The notes beneath the pieces are model-generated. The model saw nothing but the letters and a program-made list of their open reading frames with translations, was not told the origin of the DNA and ran no database searches. Positions 46,258 to 55,625 of a stretch of DNA of 64,000 bases are shown piece by piece; positions within the stretch are counted from its first letter, which is position 1; each line of letters starts with the position of its first letter. Origin of the DNA: Candidatus Roseilinea sp. (GTDB lineage Bacteria > Chloroflexota > Anaerolineae > J036 > Brachytrichaceae); the NCBI GenBank assembly GCA_025055235.1, contig JANWYN010000006.1:1-64000 (forward strand), given 5' to 3'. The translations under genes and the position numbers were made by a program.

Positions 46258-47487
46258 CTATCGCGGCCGCTCGCCCAGCGTCACGGTGAGGTCGAGCTGC
46301 CGGCCATCGCGCCATACTGTCAGCGTCACCTGATCGCCGGGCTGATGGTTTTTCACCAGCAGCGCGATCAATTCCTCGTAGTCGCTGATCGGCTGGCCGT
46401 TGAACGCCAGGATGACGTCGCCTAGGTTGGTGATCCGGCCGGTGCTGCGGCTGATGACCGAGCCGCGCAGTCCGGCGCGGGCGACGGGCCCGCCTTCCAC
46501 CACACCACCTACCACGACGCCGCGCTCGATCGGCAAGTTGAGCTGGTCGCCGACCTCGGCCACGCTAAACGCGCCTTGGATGCCGAGATACGGGTAGCGC
46601 ACGCGCCCTTCGGTGAGCAGTGCCTGCACCACGCGCTTGACCGTGTTGGACGGCACGGCAAAGCCTACGCCGCTATTGGCCGGCTGGCCGAAGCCCACTT
46701 GATTGGTGGTGCGAATGGCAGTGTTCACGCCGATGACGCGGCCGCGCATATCCAGCAGCGGCCCGCCCGAGTTGCCCGGATTGATCGCAGCGTCGGTCTG
46801 GATGATGTCCGGGTTGGAGAACGAGCCCTGGCCGCTGGCCGACGCCTCGGGCAGCACGCGCCCGCGCGCGCTCACGATGCCCAGCGTCATGGTGCCGGCC
46901 AGGCCAAACGGGTTGCCGATGGCGACCACGCGCTGGCCCACCTTCACCTCGTCCGAGTCGGCCAGCTCGATCGCGATCAGGCGCTCGGCCGGGCGATTTA
47001 CCTTCAGCAGCGCCAAATCGCTGTAGGAGTCGGCGCCGACCAACTCGGCGCGCGCTCGCGTGCCATCGGAGAAGATCACATTGATCCGATCCGCGTCTTC
47101 CACGACGTGGTTGTTCGTGACGATGTAGCCGGCCGTGTCAATCACGAAGCCCGACCCTGACCCGGCGGCGACGAAACCGCTGCCGGTGTTGCGGCTCACC
47201 GCAATCGAAACTACGGCAGGGTTGACGCGCTCATACAGGTTGATGAGCACGGCTTCTTCTTCGTCGAACTTGGCGCGCGCGGCATCGGGGATGGCGGTTG
47301 GCGTGGGCTGGATGACGGCCGGTGCGTTGATCACCGGCGTGATCGCCCCTTCTTCGCTGCGCGTCGCAGTCGCCGTGCGTGACTCGGCCTCCTCGGCCAG
47401 CGAGCGCACGAACGATGGGATCGAACCGCAGCCCGACAGCAGGATGGCCGTCGCTGCGATGATCGAAAGCAGTCGCTTGTTCATCAT
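46258..47487 (-). CDS. HtrA/DegP-like lipoprotein serine protease with PDZ
   Basis: 409 residues. Lipobox (ATAILLSGC) for anchoring outside the cytoplasmic membrane, a Thr/Pro linker, then a trypsin-like domain. Catalytic His is in IVTNNHVVEDAD, Asp in ADSYSDLALLKV and Ser in INPGNSGGPLLD. One PDZ domain follows (about 300-405: YPYLGIQGAFSVAEVG, GRITNLGDVILAFNGQPISD). It degrades misfolded envelope proteins. GAGGT lies 10 nt before the ATG at 47487. Confidence 0.95.
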   Translation of the reverse strand: MMNKRLLSIIAATAILLSGCGSIPSFVRSLAEEAESRTATATRSEEGAITPVINAPAVIQPTPTAIPDAARAKFDEEEAVLINLYERVNPAVVSIAVSRNTGSGFVAAGSGSGFVIDTAGYIVTNNHVVEDADRINVIFSDGTRARAELVGADSYSDLALLKVNRPAERLIAIELADSDEVKVGQRVVAIGNPFGLAGTMTLGIVSARGRVLPEASASGQGSFSNPDIIQTDAAINPGNSGGPLLDMRGRVIGVNTAIRTTNQVGFGQPANSGVGFAVPSNTVKRVVQALLTEGRVRYPYLGIQGAFSVAEVGDQLNLPIERGVVVGGVVEGGPVARAGLRGSVISRSTGRITNLGDVILAFNGQPISDYEELIALLVKNHQPGDQVTLTVWRDGRQLDLTVTLGERPR

Positions 47488-47572
47488 GGTCTCGTTACCT
47501 CAAAACATGAAATTGCTTCGGATAGCGCACGCGCCGCATGCAGAGCAGCACGCATATCTATAATCCGGTTTT

Positions 47573-47601
47573 GGGCTGTTGTCGCAAGCCGGCAACAGCC
47601 C
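47573..47601. repeat. Short perfect inverted repeat between divergent genes
   Basis: GGGCTGTTG and CAACAGCCC are separated by 11 bases. TATAAT at 47559-47564 (+) / ATTATA lies beside it. This 205-bp gap separates the divergent htrA and ResB-like genes and could hold an operator. Confidence 0.5.
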
Positions 47602-47692
47602 ACTACACCTATGATCGCCAGAGATGTTAGACAAGGCTGAAGCCGGCGTGAACGTTCTAGCATAAGGAAGATTAACGTCCCATAACCTGCGT

Positions 47693-48985
47693 ATGACCAT
47701 TTTGGCCGACCCCATCGAAGGCCGCGACGCGTGGCGCGCGCTGTGGCGGTCGCTGACCGGCGATGCGCTGCTGATCGCGCTCTGCGCGATCGTCGCCGCC
47801 GGCCTGATCGCGATGGCGGTCTTGCCGCAACAGCCATCGGCCGGCACATCCGATCCGGTGGCCTATAGCCGCTGGGAGGCCGAAGCCAAGCGGCGCGAGG
47901 ATGCCCTGTACGAGCCGTTGAACAGCCTGGGCTTCAACAACGTCGCTCAAGCAATTTGGTGGCGGTTGGCGCTAGCTGCGTTGATCCCGGTCGCCGGCCT
48001 GCGCCTGGCCGACCGCCTGGTGCGGCTGGCCGATGTGCGGCGCGGTGTGCGCGACGGTGAGCTGCGCGACGAACGGCGCATGCGCGTGACCTTGCACGCG
48101 CCGCCGCTGGACGAGCTTGCCGACCGGCTGCGCGCCCGGCGCTATCGCGTCGTGCGGCCCGGGGACGACGTGTTAGTCGCCGACCGCGCTCCGTGGGCGG
48201 AGTTGGCATCTGCTATGTTGCACTTGGGTTTGGTGTTGGCGGCTGCCGGCCTGTCGTTCAACTTGGTTGCCGGCTGGGAAGCGACGAACAAGATGGTCGT
48301 CGCCGGCGCATCCACGCCGCTGCGCGACGGTTACGCGATCACGTTGGCCGATGCGGACGGCGATCTTGCGCGCGTCACCGCCGTGTTGCAGCCGGGCGAT
48401 ATCCCGCTGACCTTAGGGGAGGGCGGGCGGGCCCGCATCGCCGGCCTGGACATCGCGCTGCGCCAGATCATGCCCGGCTATCGCCTGAGCGCGACGACGC
48501 CGGATGCCAAGCCGCTGCTCATCCGCGCGTCGAACTTCGTCTCGCCCACGACCGAATTGCTGGTCACGCTCAGCGCCGACGAACCCGAGCGCTACATCGC
48601 CGTGCCGGAGGCGCGGCTGGCGCTGGCGCTGACGGCCTCGGGTTCCGCCGGCCAACCGGTGCGGCTGCGCGCGTTCGCCATGCCTTCGGGGAGCGTCATC
48701 ACCGATACCGTCGTACAGCCGGCGCTGGCCATCGGCGATGTCGAGTTCCGCTTCAAGCCAGCGCAAGGCGCGACGATTGACGCGCGCTACGCGCCCGGCG
48801 ATGTGCTGTGGCAGCTCGGCCTGGCGATGACGCTGCTCGGCGCGCTCGGTGGTTTAATCTACCCCATGCGGCGCTTCCTCATCCGCCGGCACGGCGAATG
48901 GACCGAGTTCTACGCCAGCGGGCGCAACAGCCGGCGCGAGGTTGTGCATCTGGCCGAATCCCATCTCGAAGTGAGCCCATCATGA
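47693..48985 (+). CDS. ResB-like cytochrome c biogenesis membrane protein
   Basis: 430 residues with four membrane segments (about 25-45, 88-105, 172-192, 383-403) and a large external beta-rich domain (about 200-380). The order, the pairing of helices 3 and 4 around the domain, and motifs LHLGLVLAAAGLSFNLVAGW and the terminal GGLIYPMRRFLIRRHGEWT resemble ResB/Ccs1, which with ResA/CcsA attaches heme to apocytochromes c. No CcsA gene is adjacent, so the assignment is moderate. It is coupled by a 4-bp overlap to the next gene. The cytochrome at 34409 would be a plausible client (inference). Confidence 0.68.
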   Translation: MTILADPIEGRDAWRALWRSLTGDALLIALCAIVAAGLIAMAVLPQQPSAGTSDPVAYSRWEAEAKRREDALYEPLNSLGFNNVAQAIWWRLALAALIPVAGLRLADRLVRLADVRRGVRDGELRDERRMRVTLHAPPLDELADRLRARRYRVVRPGDDVLVADRAPWAELASAMLHLGLVLAAAGLSFNLVAGWEATNKMVVAGASTPLRDGYAITLADADGDLARVTAVLQPGDIPLTLGEGGRARIAGLDIALRQIMPGYRLSATTPDAKPLLIRASNFVSPTTELLVTLSADEPERYIAVPEARLALALTASGSAGQPVRLRAFAMPSGSVITDTVVQPALAIGDVEFRFKPAQGATIDARYAPGDVLWQLGLAMTLLGALGGLIYPMRRFLIRRHGEWTEFYASGRNSRREVVHLAESHLEVSPS

Positions 48986-49554
48986 ACTTGAAACAGGACC
49001 TCACCTTCGCGCGCGTGGCGGCGGAGCAAATGGATGATTACCTGCACGCCGAGGTGCTCTTCTACCCGATCGGCAGCGTGGATGGGATGCAAATGCCGCA
49101 GCTCACCATCGGCGCGTGGCTGGAGACCGAATGGCGGTTGAATGCACTGCGCGAGACCCACCCCGATCAAATCGGCGATGTCCTCGCCGCTGCTCAAGCG
49201 GAAGTGCGCAAGGTGCGCCATCGCATCCCCGACCTATACCAGAACAAGGCGCGCCGCGAGTTCAAGAGCCGGTTGGATAGCTGGGAGATGTTTCTGAACG
49301 ATCGCCAGGATGCCACGGCGCAGCCCGAACCGTACAACGCGCCGCGCTCCGGCTACGCCGAGCGGGTGCACACGCGCTTCAGGCTGGAGTTGTTAAAAGA
49401 CGACGTGGCGCAACTGAGCGACCAGCTCTCGCGGCTGCGCATGCTGGACGGCCGGCTGCGCATGCGCTTCAAGCCGGGCGCCTTCATCTGGGAGCCGGAG
49501 CTGGCGCCGGCTGCCCCCGCCGATAAGTTCTGGTTCCTCTACGCCAAACTGTAG
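48982..49554 (+). CDS. Conserved protein of unknown function
   Basis: 190 residues, soluble, helical, without signal or membrane segment. It has an acidic-basic mix and a Trp/Phe-rich C-terminus (MRFKPGAFIWEPELAPAAPA, then KFWFLYAKL). Start ATGA overlap with the ResB-like gene indicates co-translation. I do not recognise a domain. Its tight coupling suggests an accessory role to the membrane protein, which remains inference. Confidence 0.7.
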   Translation: MNLKQDLTFARVAAEQMDDYLHAEVLFYPIGSVDGMQMPQLTIGAWLETEWRLNALRETHPDQIGDVLAAAQAEVRKVRHRIPDLYQNKARREFKSRLDSWEMFLNDRQDATAQPEPYNAPRSGYAERVHTRFRLELLKDDVAQLSDQLSRLRMLDGRLRMRFKPGAFIWEPELAPAAPADKFWFLYAKL

Positions 49555-49556
49555 TC

Positions 49557-50885
49557 CTACGGCGCGATCACGACCTGGCCTTCCAGCACGCCGCTTAGGA
49601 TCTCCACGCGGTCGTCGCTCTGCAGGCCGAGCTTGACGTCGGCGCGCCGCTCGCCTTCGGCATCGCGCACGACGACGAAGCGCCGGCCCTGGAAGTTGCG
49701 GATGGCCTGCGGCGGCAGCCACAGCGCCGAATCCTTGCGCGCCGTGATGATCGTCACGCGCGCCAGGTCGCCTTCCTTCAAGTCGGCGTCGGCGTCCTCG
49801 ACCGTCACCCGCACCGACCGGTCGGTGGCCGTCGCCGCTGCGCCGGTCTGCGGCAGGCGGCGCACCACGCCGCGATACACCTTGCCCGGCACGCTGTTCA
49901 GCGTGACCGACACCGGCTGGCCGACGGCGATCTCCACCAGGCGGCTCTGGCTGAGTTCCGCGGCGGCTTCCAGCCCGCCCGGCTTCGAGATGATGATGAC
50001 CGGATCGAACGCGCGCACCGTCTTGCCCACGGCCAGGTTGTGGCTGCTCACCCGGCCGTCGAACGGCGCGACGATCTGCGCACGGCTGAGTTGCGCCTCC
50101 AGCCGTTCGAGCGTCAGCCGGCTGACTTCCACGGCGCGCTCGAGGTTGGGGTCAATGGACGACTGCACGCGCGACAGCGCCAGCTTGGCCCGCTCGACCT
50201 CCTTGGCCAGGATGCTGATGTCGAACTGATGCGCGGCCTGCTCTTGCAACAGGCGCTCGTATTCGGCGCGAGCGCGGGCGAGGGCGATTTGCGCGTCCAG
50301 CACCATGCGCTCGAAGCCGGGGATCATGTCGCGGTCGGCCTCGTTGTTGCGCGCCGAATTCAAGCCGGCGTTGGCGTCGGCCAAGGCGCGTTCGGCGCGC
50401 GCGATCTCGGCCTTGGCCAGTTCGATGGACGGGCCGAAGTTTCGCGCTCTCGCCTGGGCCAGGCGCAACTGAGCCACGTCCAGGTCAATCTCGGCCGCCT
50501 TCAGCGTCTCGGTGAACGTAGCCAGCGTGCGCGACAGCACCAGTTGCGCAGTGAGGAACTCCACGCGGGCCTGCTCGATCTGGTTCTTCAGGTCGGAGGT
50601 GTCCAGTTCGGCCAGCACCTGGCCTTCGGTCACCTCGTCGCCGATGCTGACGTTGACGCGCGCCACCCGGCCCTCGACTTCGAAGGCGAGCGGCTGATCT
50701 TCCACCGCCTGGATGCGGGCGAGGAACTCGATCTTGCGCTCGATCGGGCCGCGCTGCACGGTGTAGGTGGGCTGGCGTGGCGCGGCGGCGGTCGGGATAG
50801 CGGTGGGCGTGGCCGGCGGTTGCGGGTTGACCAAGCCGCACGCCGCAAGCAGCAGCGCCACAGGCGCGAGAAGGATGCGTTTCAT
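49557..50885 (-). CDS. HlyD/MacA-type efflux adaptor lipoprotein
   Basis: 442 residues. Lipobox (LAPVALLLAAC), then the split lipoyl domain (ARIQAVEDQPLAFEVEGRVA, VSIGDEVTEGQVLAELD, about 55-95; second half AQIVAPFDGRVSSHNLAVGK near 275). A long alpha-hairpin coiled coil lies between (about 95-265), and a membrane-proximal beta-barrel follows. It should bridge the adjacent FtsX-type permease to the outside. The frame continues above the ATG at 50885 into repeat DNA without homology. The lipoprotein signal fixes the start. Confidence 0.9.
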   Translation of the reverse strand: MKRILLAPVALLLAACGLVNPQPPATPTAIPTAAAPRQPTYTVQRGPIERKIEFLARIQAVEDQPLAFEVEGRVARVNVSIGDEVTEGQVLAELDTSDLKNQIEQARVEFLTAQLVLSRTLATFTETLKAAEIDLDVAQLRLAQARARNFGPSIELAKAEIARAERALADANAGLNSARNNEADRDMIPGFERMVLDAQIALARARAEYERLLQEQAAHQFDISILAKEVERAKLALSRVQSSIDPNLERAVEVSRLTLERLEAQLSRAQIVAPFDGRVSSHNLAVGKTVRAFDPVIIISKPGGLEAAAELSQSRLVEIAVGQPVSVTLNSVPGKVYRGVVRRLPQTGAAATATDRSVRVTVEDADADLKEGDLARVTIITARKDSALWLPPQAIRNFQGRRFVVVRDAEGERRADVKLGLQSDDRVEILSGVLEGQVVIAP

Positions 50886-51167
50886 AGATGTTCGTGAATG
50901 CAGCACCGGCCTGAAGGCCATAGTATTAAGGGACAGAAATTCTGGGCTCGAATCAACTTTCTGGCTCGCATCAACTCTGGATGCCCGCTTGCGCGGGCAT
51001 GACGATACGCGGCGATTGAAATCGCGCGCTACGCGCAGCAAAGTCGCCCTTCGGCGACTGAAGCAGACCAGTCTACAAAGGCAGCCCGTGCCCACAGTCG
51101 CCAAGCGAAGTCGCATTCTGACCTCTGACCCCTGACCTCCGACTTCTCAATTCTCAATTTTCAATTC
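50886..51167. other. Repeat-rich gap inside the exporter locus
   Basis: The gap holds imperfect direct repeats GGCTCGAATCAACTTT/GGCTCGCATCAACTCT (about 50945, 50962), palindromes (CGCGATTT-type near 51013 and AGTCGCCCTTCGGCGACT at 51043-51060), then heptads of TGACCTC (51118-51145) and TCAATTC (51147-51167). No gene. Confidence 0.65.
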
Positions 51168-54077
51168 CTACACCGCTCCCAGCTTGATCGCCTCGAACGC
51201 CTTCAGGCGGCGCAGCGAGATCAGCATGATGCCGATGGCCACGGCCAGCGCGACGGCGAGCGAGGCGTAGATCAACATCAAGTCCTGCCAGGCGATGCGC
51301 ACGATGAACGGCGGCACACTCGTCGCCATCGTCCCGCCGACCTGCATGAACGGGATGAACAGCCGGCTGACGATCACGCCGAGCGCGCTGCCGGCCAGCG
51401 CGCCCAGGCCGATCAGCAAAATCTGCTCGAGCGCGACGAAAACCGCCATCTGCCCCGCTGACAGGCCGATCGTGCGCAGCATGCCGAGCTGGATGCGTCG
51501 CCCGCGAAAGGTGATCACCGCCGAGAGCACGAACCCGACCACGGTGAGCAGCGAGGCGGCGATGAAGCCGGCCGACAGCAGCCCGAACACCCCGCGGCGC
51601 TCCGGCTTCGCCTGCGCCGCGCGGATGACCTGCCGCGCGTCGGTGCCGTTCAACACCAGAAAGCCGAGCGTGCCGGCGGCGTCCACGACCTGATCCAGGG
51701 TTGTCTCCGGTTCGACGGCCAGCAGCACGTCGTAGGGCAGGGCGGTGCCGATGTGCTCGAAGACGTAGTCCAAATTGCCCACGAAGATCTCGCGCGGCTC
51801 GCGGCCCTCGTAGGGGAAGAGGTCGAACGTGCCGGCGATGGTGAAGGTGATCGGCCGGTTGCCGAAGCCGGTGGCCTCGATCGTCAGCACCAGCGGCTCG
51901 CCGATGCGCATGTTGTTGCGCCCCAGGAAGTCGCGCCCGACGAGCAGCGCGTCCGAGTTGAGCGCCAGCCGGTTCATCAGCGCGCCCAGCGGTTGGGGCG
52001 CGAAGTCGTCGCGGAAGTAGGCCGTGAGCTGAAAGTCCACGCGATCCACGCCGATGAACTGTGCCCGCTCCGGCGCGTCGCGCACGTTGGGCCGCGCGCC
52101 GAACGCTCCCACCCGCGCTGCCGACCGCACGCCGGGGATGCGCAGGTGCTCTTGCACGGGCACGAACGTGTAGTACACCGGCTCCTCTTCCTCTTCGGGG
52201 TTCGCGGCGGCGCCGGGCGCCTGGCCGGCCTCGCCTGCCAGCGCGATGCCGAACGGCGACGTGCGCACGCTCAGGTCGCCCGTCTCCACCAGGCGCATAT
52301 CGGCGCCGACGCGGAAGTAGGTCGCGTCGTATAGGTGGCGATCCAGCGTGAGCGCGATGGATGCGCTGAACACGGCCAGACCCATGGTGAAGATCAGCAG
52401 CAGCAGCGGGCCGATGTAGTTGGCCGGCGCACGCGCTAGGCTGCGCAACGTCAGTAAGATCGCAGTACTCACCGGCAATCGCGCCGCGAGGCCGGACAGC
52501 CCGCGCATGAGCAGCGGGAAGAAGCGCACCAGCAGCAGCGCTGCCGCTGCCAGCATGAAGACCGGCGCCAGGAAGCGCACCGGGTCGGCAAACGGATCGG
52601 CGGCGCGACGGGCGTCGTCGGCGAGCAGGATGCCGCCGGACTGGCGCAGTTGAAAATACACGTAGCCCGCCGCGATCATCAGCAGCACGTCCAGGTAGGC
52701 GCGTTGCCAAAACGGCGGGCGCAGCGCGCGCGCCTGCGACGTGCGATACGACACGATGGTGCGCCGCGCCGCGCCCAGCGCCGGGATCAGTGCCGCCAAA
52801 AACGCCACCCCCGCTGCGCCGATCGCGAAGCGCACCGCCTGGCTGTTGAGCCGGACCGGCAGCGCCGGCTCGCCCGAGAAGACCAGGAACGACGAGAGCT
52901 GCGTCATCAGCGACGCCAGGCCGTAGCCGGCGGCCAACCCGATGCCCAGCGCAACCAGGCCGACGATCAACGCTTCGATCGTATACAGCAGGGCGATGCC
53001 CAGCGCCGACGCGCCCCGGCTGCGCAGCACGGCGATCTCGGCTTCCTGCTCGCGCACCACCATGCTCGCCACCATGATGACGAAGTACAGCACCACGGCC
53101 AGCAGCGGCACGCTGAAGATCACCAGCAGCAGCGTCAGCTCGTTGGTCGCCTGCACGTAGCGCTGGAGCGAAGCGACCGGCGAGATGCGCACGGCCAGGC
53201 CGTTGCGCTGCGCGGTCAGCTCCGTGCCCAGCCGGCTCAGGCGGCCCAACAGCGGCATCACGCTGTCGGTGTCCAGGCCGCTGCCGTCGGCCAGGAAGTA
53301 CCACAGGTTCAACTCGGCGTCGAATGGGATGGCCGGCGCGACCTGCTGCGCATAGATCTCCTCGGTGACCAGCAAGTTGTCGCTCAGTGTATCCGGGCGA
53401 TAGAACCAGTAGGGGTCGTCCGGGTTCTCCTCGGCCCAGATGCCGCTGATGTGGATGCGCTGCTGGATCGGCGGCAGGCCGCGCGCGGGCGCGCCGTAGA
53501 GGATGTAGTCTTCGCCGGCCTGCACGCCGATGCGGTTGGCCAGCTCGCTATAGGCCAGCGCCTCGATCACGCCGTCATCGCGCAGGCGCGGCAGCGCGCC
53601 GAACACTTGGATGCGCGGCGCGAAGTCGGACAGCGCCCCGATGCTCATCCACTCCAGTTGGGTGTTGGCGCTGGCATATTGCGTGGCTTTGTCGGCAGGG
53701 AAGAGGCGGAACTTGGGCGTGTGCAGATAGCGCACCGTCTGCGAGATCGGCAGGCCGATGGCGGCCGGCGCGCGGCGGCGCACCATCGCGTCGTCTTTCA
53801 AATAGTCCTCGTACTCGATCGGGCCGTTGATCGAGCCGTAGTAGGCGATCAGGAAGGCGAACGGCGGCCGGCGGCGGGCTTGATCGTCGGACTCGACGCG
53901 GTCTTGCAGCACGCGCAGTTGCACGGCATTGCTGAACATCGGAATCGCCGAGGCGAGCATGACGGCGACCGTGATGCCGAGCGCCAGACACGCAGCCAGG
54001 CCGAACTGGTTGAAGAGGCGTTGCAGCGACAACCGCACCAGGCCGTAGATGCGCGTGAACGGCGCGAGGATGCCCAT
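51168..54077 (-). CDS. ABC exporter permease, FtsX/MacB family (large)
   Basis: 969 residues. N-terminal membrane segment (FGLAACLALGITVAVMLASA, about 26-46), a large external domain, then a three-helix FtsX core (LLAVVLYFVIMVASMVVREQ near 325; IEALIVGLVALGIGLAAGYG near 370). A second membrane block is near 470-560, and a second external domain and final FtsX core are near 845-960 (SAGQMAVFVALEQILLIGLG). This is the duplicated mechanotransmission layout (LolC/MacB-like) that moves lipids, peptides or toxins. With the adaptor 283 bp downstream it would form a tripartite-type pump. No ATPase gene is in the window. Confidence 0.88.
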   Translation of the reverse strand: MGILAPFTRIYGLVRLSLQRLFNQFGLAACLALGITVAVMLASAIPMFSNAVQLRVLQDRVESDDQARRRPPFAFLIAYYGSINGPIEYEDYLKDDAMVRRRAPAAIGLPISQTVRYLHTPKFRLFPADKATQYASANTQLEWMSIGALSDFAPRIQVFGALPRLRDDGVIEALAYSELANRIGVQAGEDYILYGAPARGLPPIQQRIHISGIWAEENPDDPYWFYRPDTLSDNLLVTEEIYAQQVAPAIPFDAELNLWYFLADGSGLDTDSVMPLLGRLSRLGTELTAQRNGLAVRISPVASLQRYVQATNELTLLLVIFSVPLLAVVLYFVIMVASMVVREQEAEIAVLRSRGASALGIALLYTIEALIVGLVALGIGLAAGYGLASLMTQLSSFLVFSGEPALPVRLNSQAVRFAIGAAGVAFLAALIPALGAARRTIVSYRTSQARALRPPFWQRAYLDVLLMIAAGYVYFQLRQSGGILLADDARRAADPFADPVRFLAPVFMLAAAALLLVRFFPLLMRGLSGLAARLPVSTAILLTLRSLARAPANYIGPLLLLIFTMGLAVFSASIALTLDRHLYDATYFRVGADMRLVETGDLSVRTSPFGIALAGEAGQAPGAAANPEEEEEPVYYTFVPVQEHLRIPGVRSAARVGAFGARPNVRDAPERAQFIGVDRVDFQLTAYFRDDFAPQPLGALMNRLALNSDALLVGRDFLGRNNMRIGEPLVLTIEATGFGNRPITFTIAGTFDLFPYEGREPREIFVGNLDYVFEHIGTALPYDVLLAVEPETTLDQVVDAAGTLGFLVLNGTDARQVIRAAQAKPERRGVFGLLSAGFIAASLLTVVGFVLSAVITFRGRRIQLGMLRTIGLSAGQMAVFVALEQILLIGLGALAGSALGVIVSRLFIPFMQVGGTMATSVPPFIVRIAWQDLMLIYASLAVALAVAIGIMLISLRRLKAFEAIKLGAV

Positions 54078-54184
54078 CGGGTGAGCGCAATTCTACAGGG
54101 GTGAGGGGGTAGGGGCAAAGGGAGGCCAAAACATGCGCAGTAGGCGCGGACGCCGTTCCGCGCTTGTGACGCCGGCGAATGCAC

Positions 54185-54380
54185 CACGGTGAGGGAGTTG
54201 TGAGTCGGGAGTCGGGAGTGGGGAGTCCCAAGTGGGAAGCGATCTGCACTGACGCCGAGTCTCGGCTGAAGCCTTGATGAAGTCGGGAGTGGGGAGTCGT
54301 GAGCGAGAGGCAATCCGACTTCCGACTCCCCACTCCCCAATCTCCAATTACCAATTACCAATTACCAATTACCATTTACC
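54185..54380. repeat. Dense heptad region: GGGAGTC pairs then TTACCAA units
   Basis: GAGTCGGGAGTCGGGAGTG (54201-54219) is followed by a second pair (54281-54299 opposed to 54318-54339, spacer about 18 bases), then at least five TTACCAA/TTACCAT units (54344-54380). The first part of the gap (54117-54180) is an R2-like fragment. The TTACC units end immediately before the pheS promoter. Confidence 0.87.
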
Positions 54381-54396
54381 ACCCCCCCACCCTCGC

Positions 54397-54402
54397 TATA
54401 AT
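54397..54402 (+). promoter_or_regulatory. -10 box of pheS, near-leaderless
   Basis: Perfect TATAAT ends 12 nt before the ATG at 54415. TTTACC (54375-54380), the last heptad, sits 16 bp upstream as a partial -35. The predicted leader is about 5 nt. Confidence 0.6.
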
Positions 54403-54414
54403 CCGCCACGCATC

Positions 54415-55458
54415 ATGGACGCATCACTCGACGCACTCGAACGCGAAGCGCTGGCGGCGCTGGCGCAGGCGGACACCGGCGAAGCGCTGCAGGCCTGGCA
54501 CGGCAAATACTTCGGCACCAAGCGCGCCAAGGGCGAACTGGAACGCGCGATGGCGGCGATCGCTTCGCTCAGCCCGGCGGAGCGCCCGGCCTTCGGCAAG
54601 CGCGCCAACGAGGTGAAACAAGCGCTCACCGCCGCGTTCGAGGCCAAACAAGCCGCGGTCAAGGAGGCCGAACTCGAGGCGGCCATGAAATCCGGCGCGC
54701 TCGATGTGACGCTGCCCGGCACGCCGGTGCCGCGCGGCCGGCTGCACCCCAGCACCATGACCCTGCGGCGCATCATCAAGATCTTCGCGCACATGGGCTT
54801 CGAGGTCTATCGCTCGCCGGAAGTGGAGACCGACGAGATGAACTTCGAGCTGCTCAACATGCCGGCGGAGCACCCCGCGCGCGACATGTGGGACACCTTC
54901 TACACCACGCAGCCCGGCGTGCTCCTGCGCACGCACACCTCGCCCGGCCAGATCCGCGTGATGCGCGAGCGCGGCGCGAACGGCACCAAGCCTATCCGCG
55001 TCATCCTGCCCGGCATGGTCTATCGCTACGAGCAGGTCACCGCGCGCAGCGAGATGCAGTTCAACCAGGTGGAGGGGCTGGCCGTCGGCCGCAACATCAC
55101 CTTTGCCGACCTGAAGGGCGTGATGGCCGACTTCGCCCGCCACATGTTCGGCGGCGACGCTCGCATCCGCTTCCGCTGCTCATACTTCCCCTTCACCGAG
55201 CCGAGCGTGGAGGTGGACGTGTATTGGGGCCTGGCCACCGAGCGCGACCGGATGATCACCAAAGGCACCGGCTGGCTGGAGATCGCCGGCGCCGGCATGG
55301 TGCACCCCACCGTGCTGCGCAACGGCGGCTACGACCCGGCGGAATGGTCCGGCTTCGCCTTTGGCATGGGGCCGGAGCGCCAGGCCATGCGCCTGCTCGG
55401 CATCAGCGACATTCGCTACTTCTGGCAGAACGACCTGCGCTTCCTCGAACAGTTTTAA
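54415..55458 (+). CDS. pheS: Phenylalanyl-tRNA synthetase alpha subunit
   Basis: 347 residues. N-terminal coiled coil (about 1-85) then the class II catalytic core: VPRGRLHPSTMTLRRIIKIF near 102, VYRSPEVETDEMNFELLNMP, motif 2 region VYRYEQVTARSEMQFNQVEG near 203, and the C-terminal GFAFGMGPERQAMRLLGISD near 315. It pairs with PheT to charge tRNA-Phe. pheT does not follow, which is unusual; it must be elsewhere. The ATG at 54415 is preferred to the frame start at 54274, which lies in repeat DNA. Confidence 0.95.
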   Translation: MDASLDALEREALAALAQADTGEALQAWHGKYFGTKRAKGELERAMAAIASLSPAERPAFGKRANEVKQALTAAFEAKQAAVKEAELEAAMKSGALDVTLPGTPVPRGRLHPSTMTLRRIIKIFAHMGFEVYRSPEVETDEMNFELLNMPAEHPARDMWDTFYTTQPGVLLRTHTSPGQIRVMRERGANGTKPIRVILPGMVYRYEQVTARSEMQFNQVEGLAVGRNITFADLKGVMADFARHMFGGDARIRFRCSYFPFTEPSVEVDVYWGLATERDRMITKGTGWLEIAGAGMVHPTVLRNGGYDPAEWSGFAFGMGPERQAMRLLGISDIRYFWQNDLRFLEQF

Positions 55459-55625
55459 CTCGTTGAACAGCGAGAAACGGAGCAGCGGAGGCCGATCCGG
55501 CCCTAGCCGGTTTCGTGCGCCCGGCTCGCCATGCGTAGCGCGACAACTGTGCAGCCGGATGGCAGGCGTCGGCGATCCCCGCGCGAACGGGCTAAAATCG
55601 GGCGTAGTACGGGGAGGTTTACGGT

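Noticed and set aside
51154-54104. Long frames on both strands over the FtsX permease (51154-53304 minus, 52650-54104 plus)
   Set aside because: Composition is repetitive Arg/Ala/Gln without domains; the 969-residue permease explains the region.
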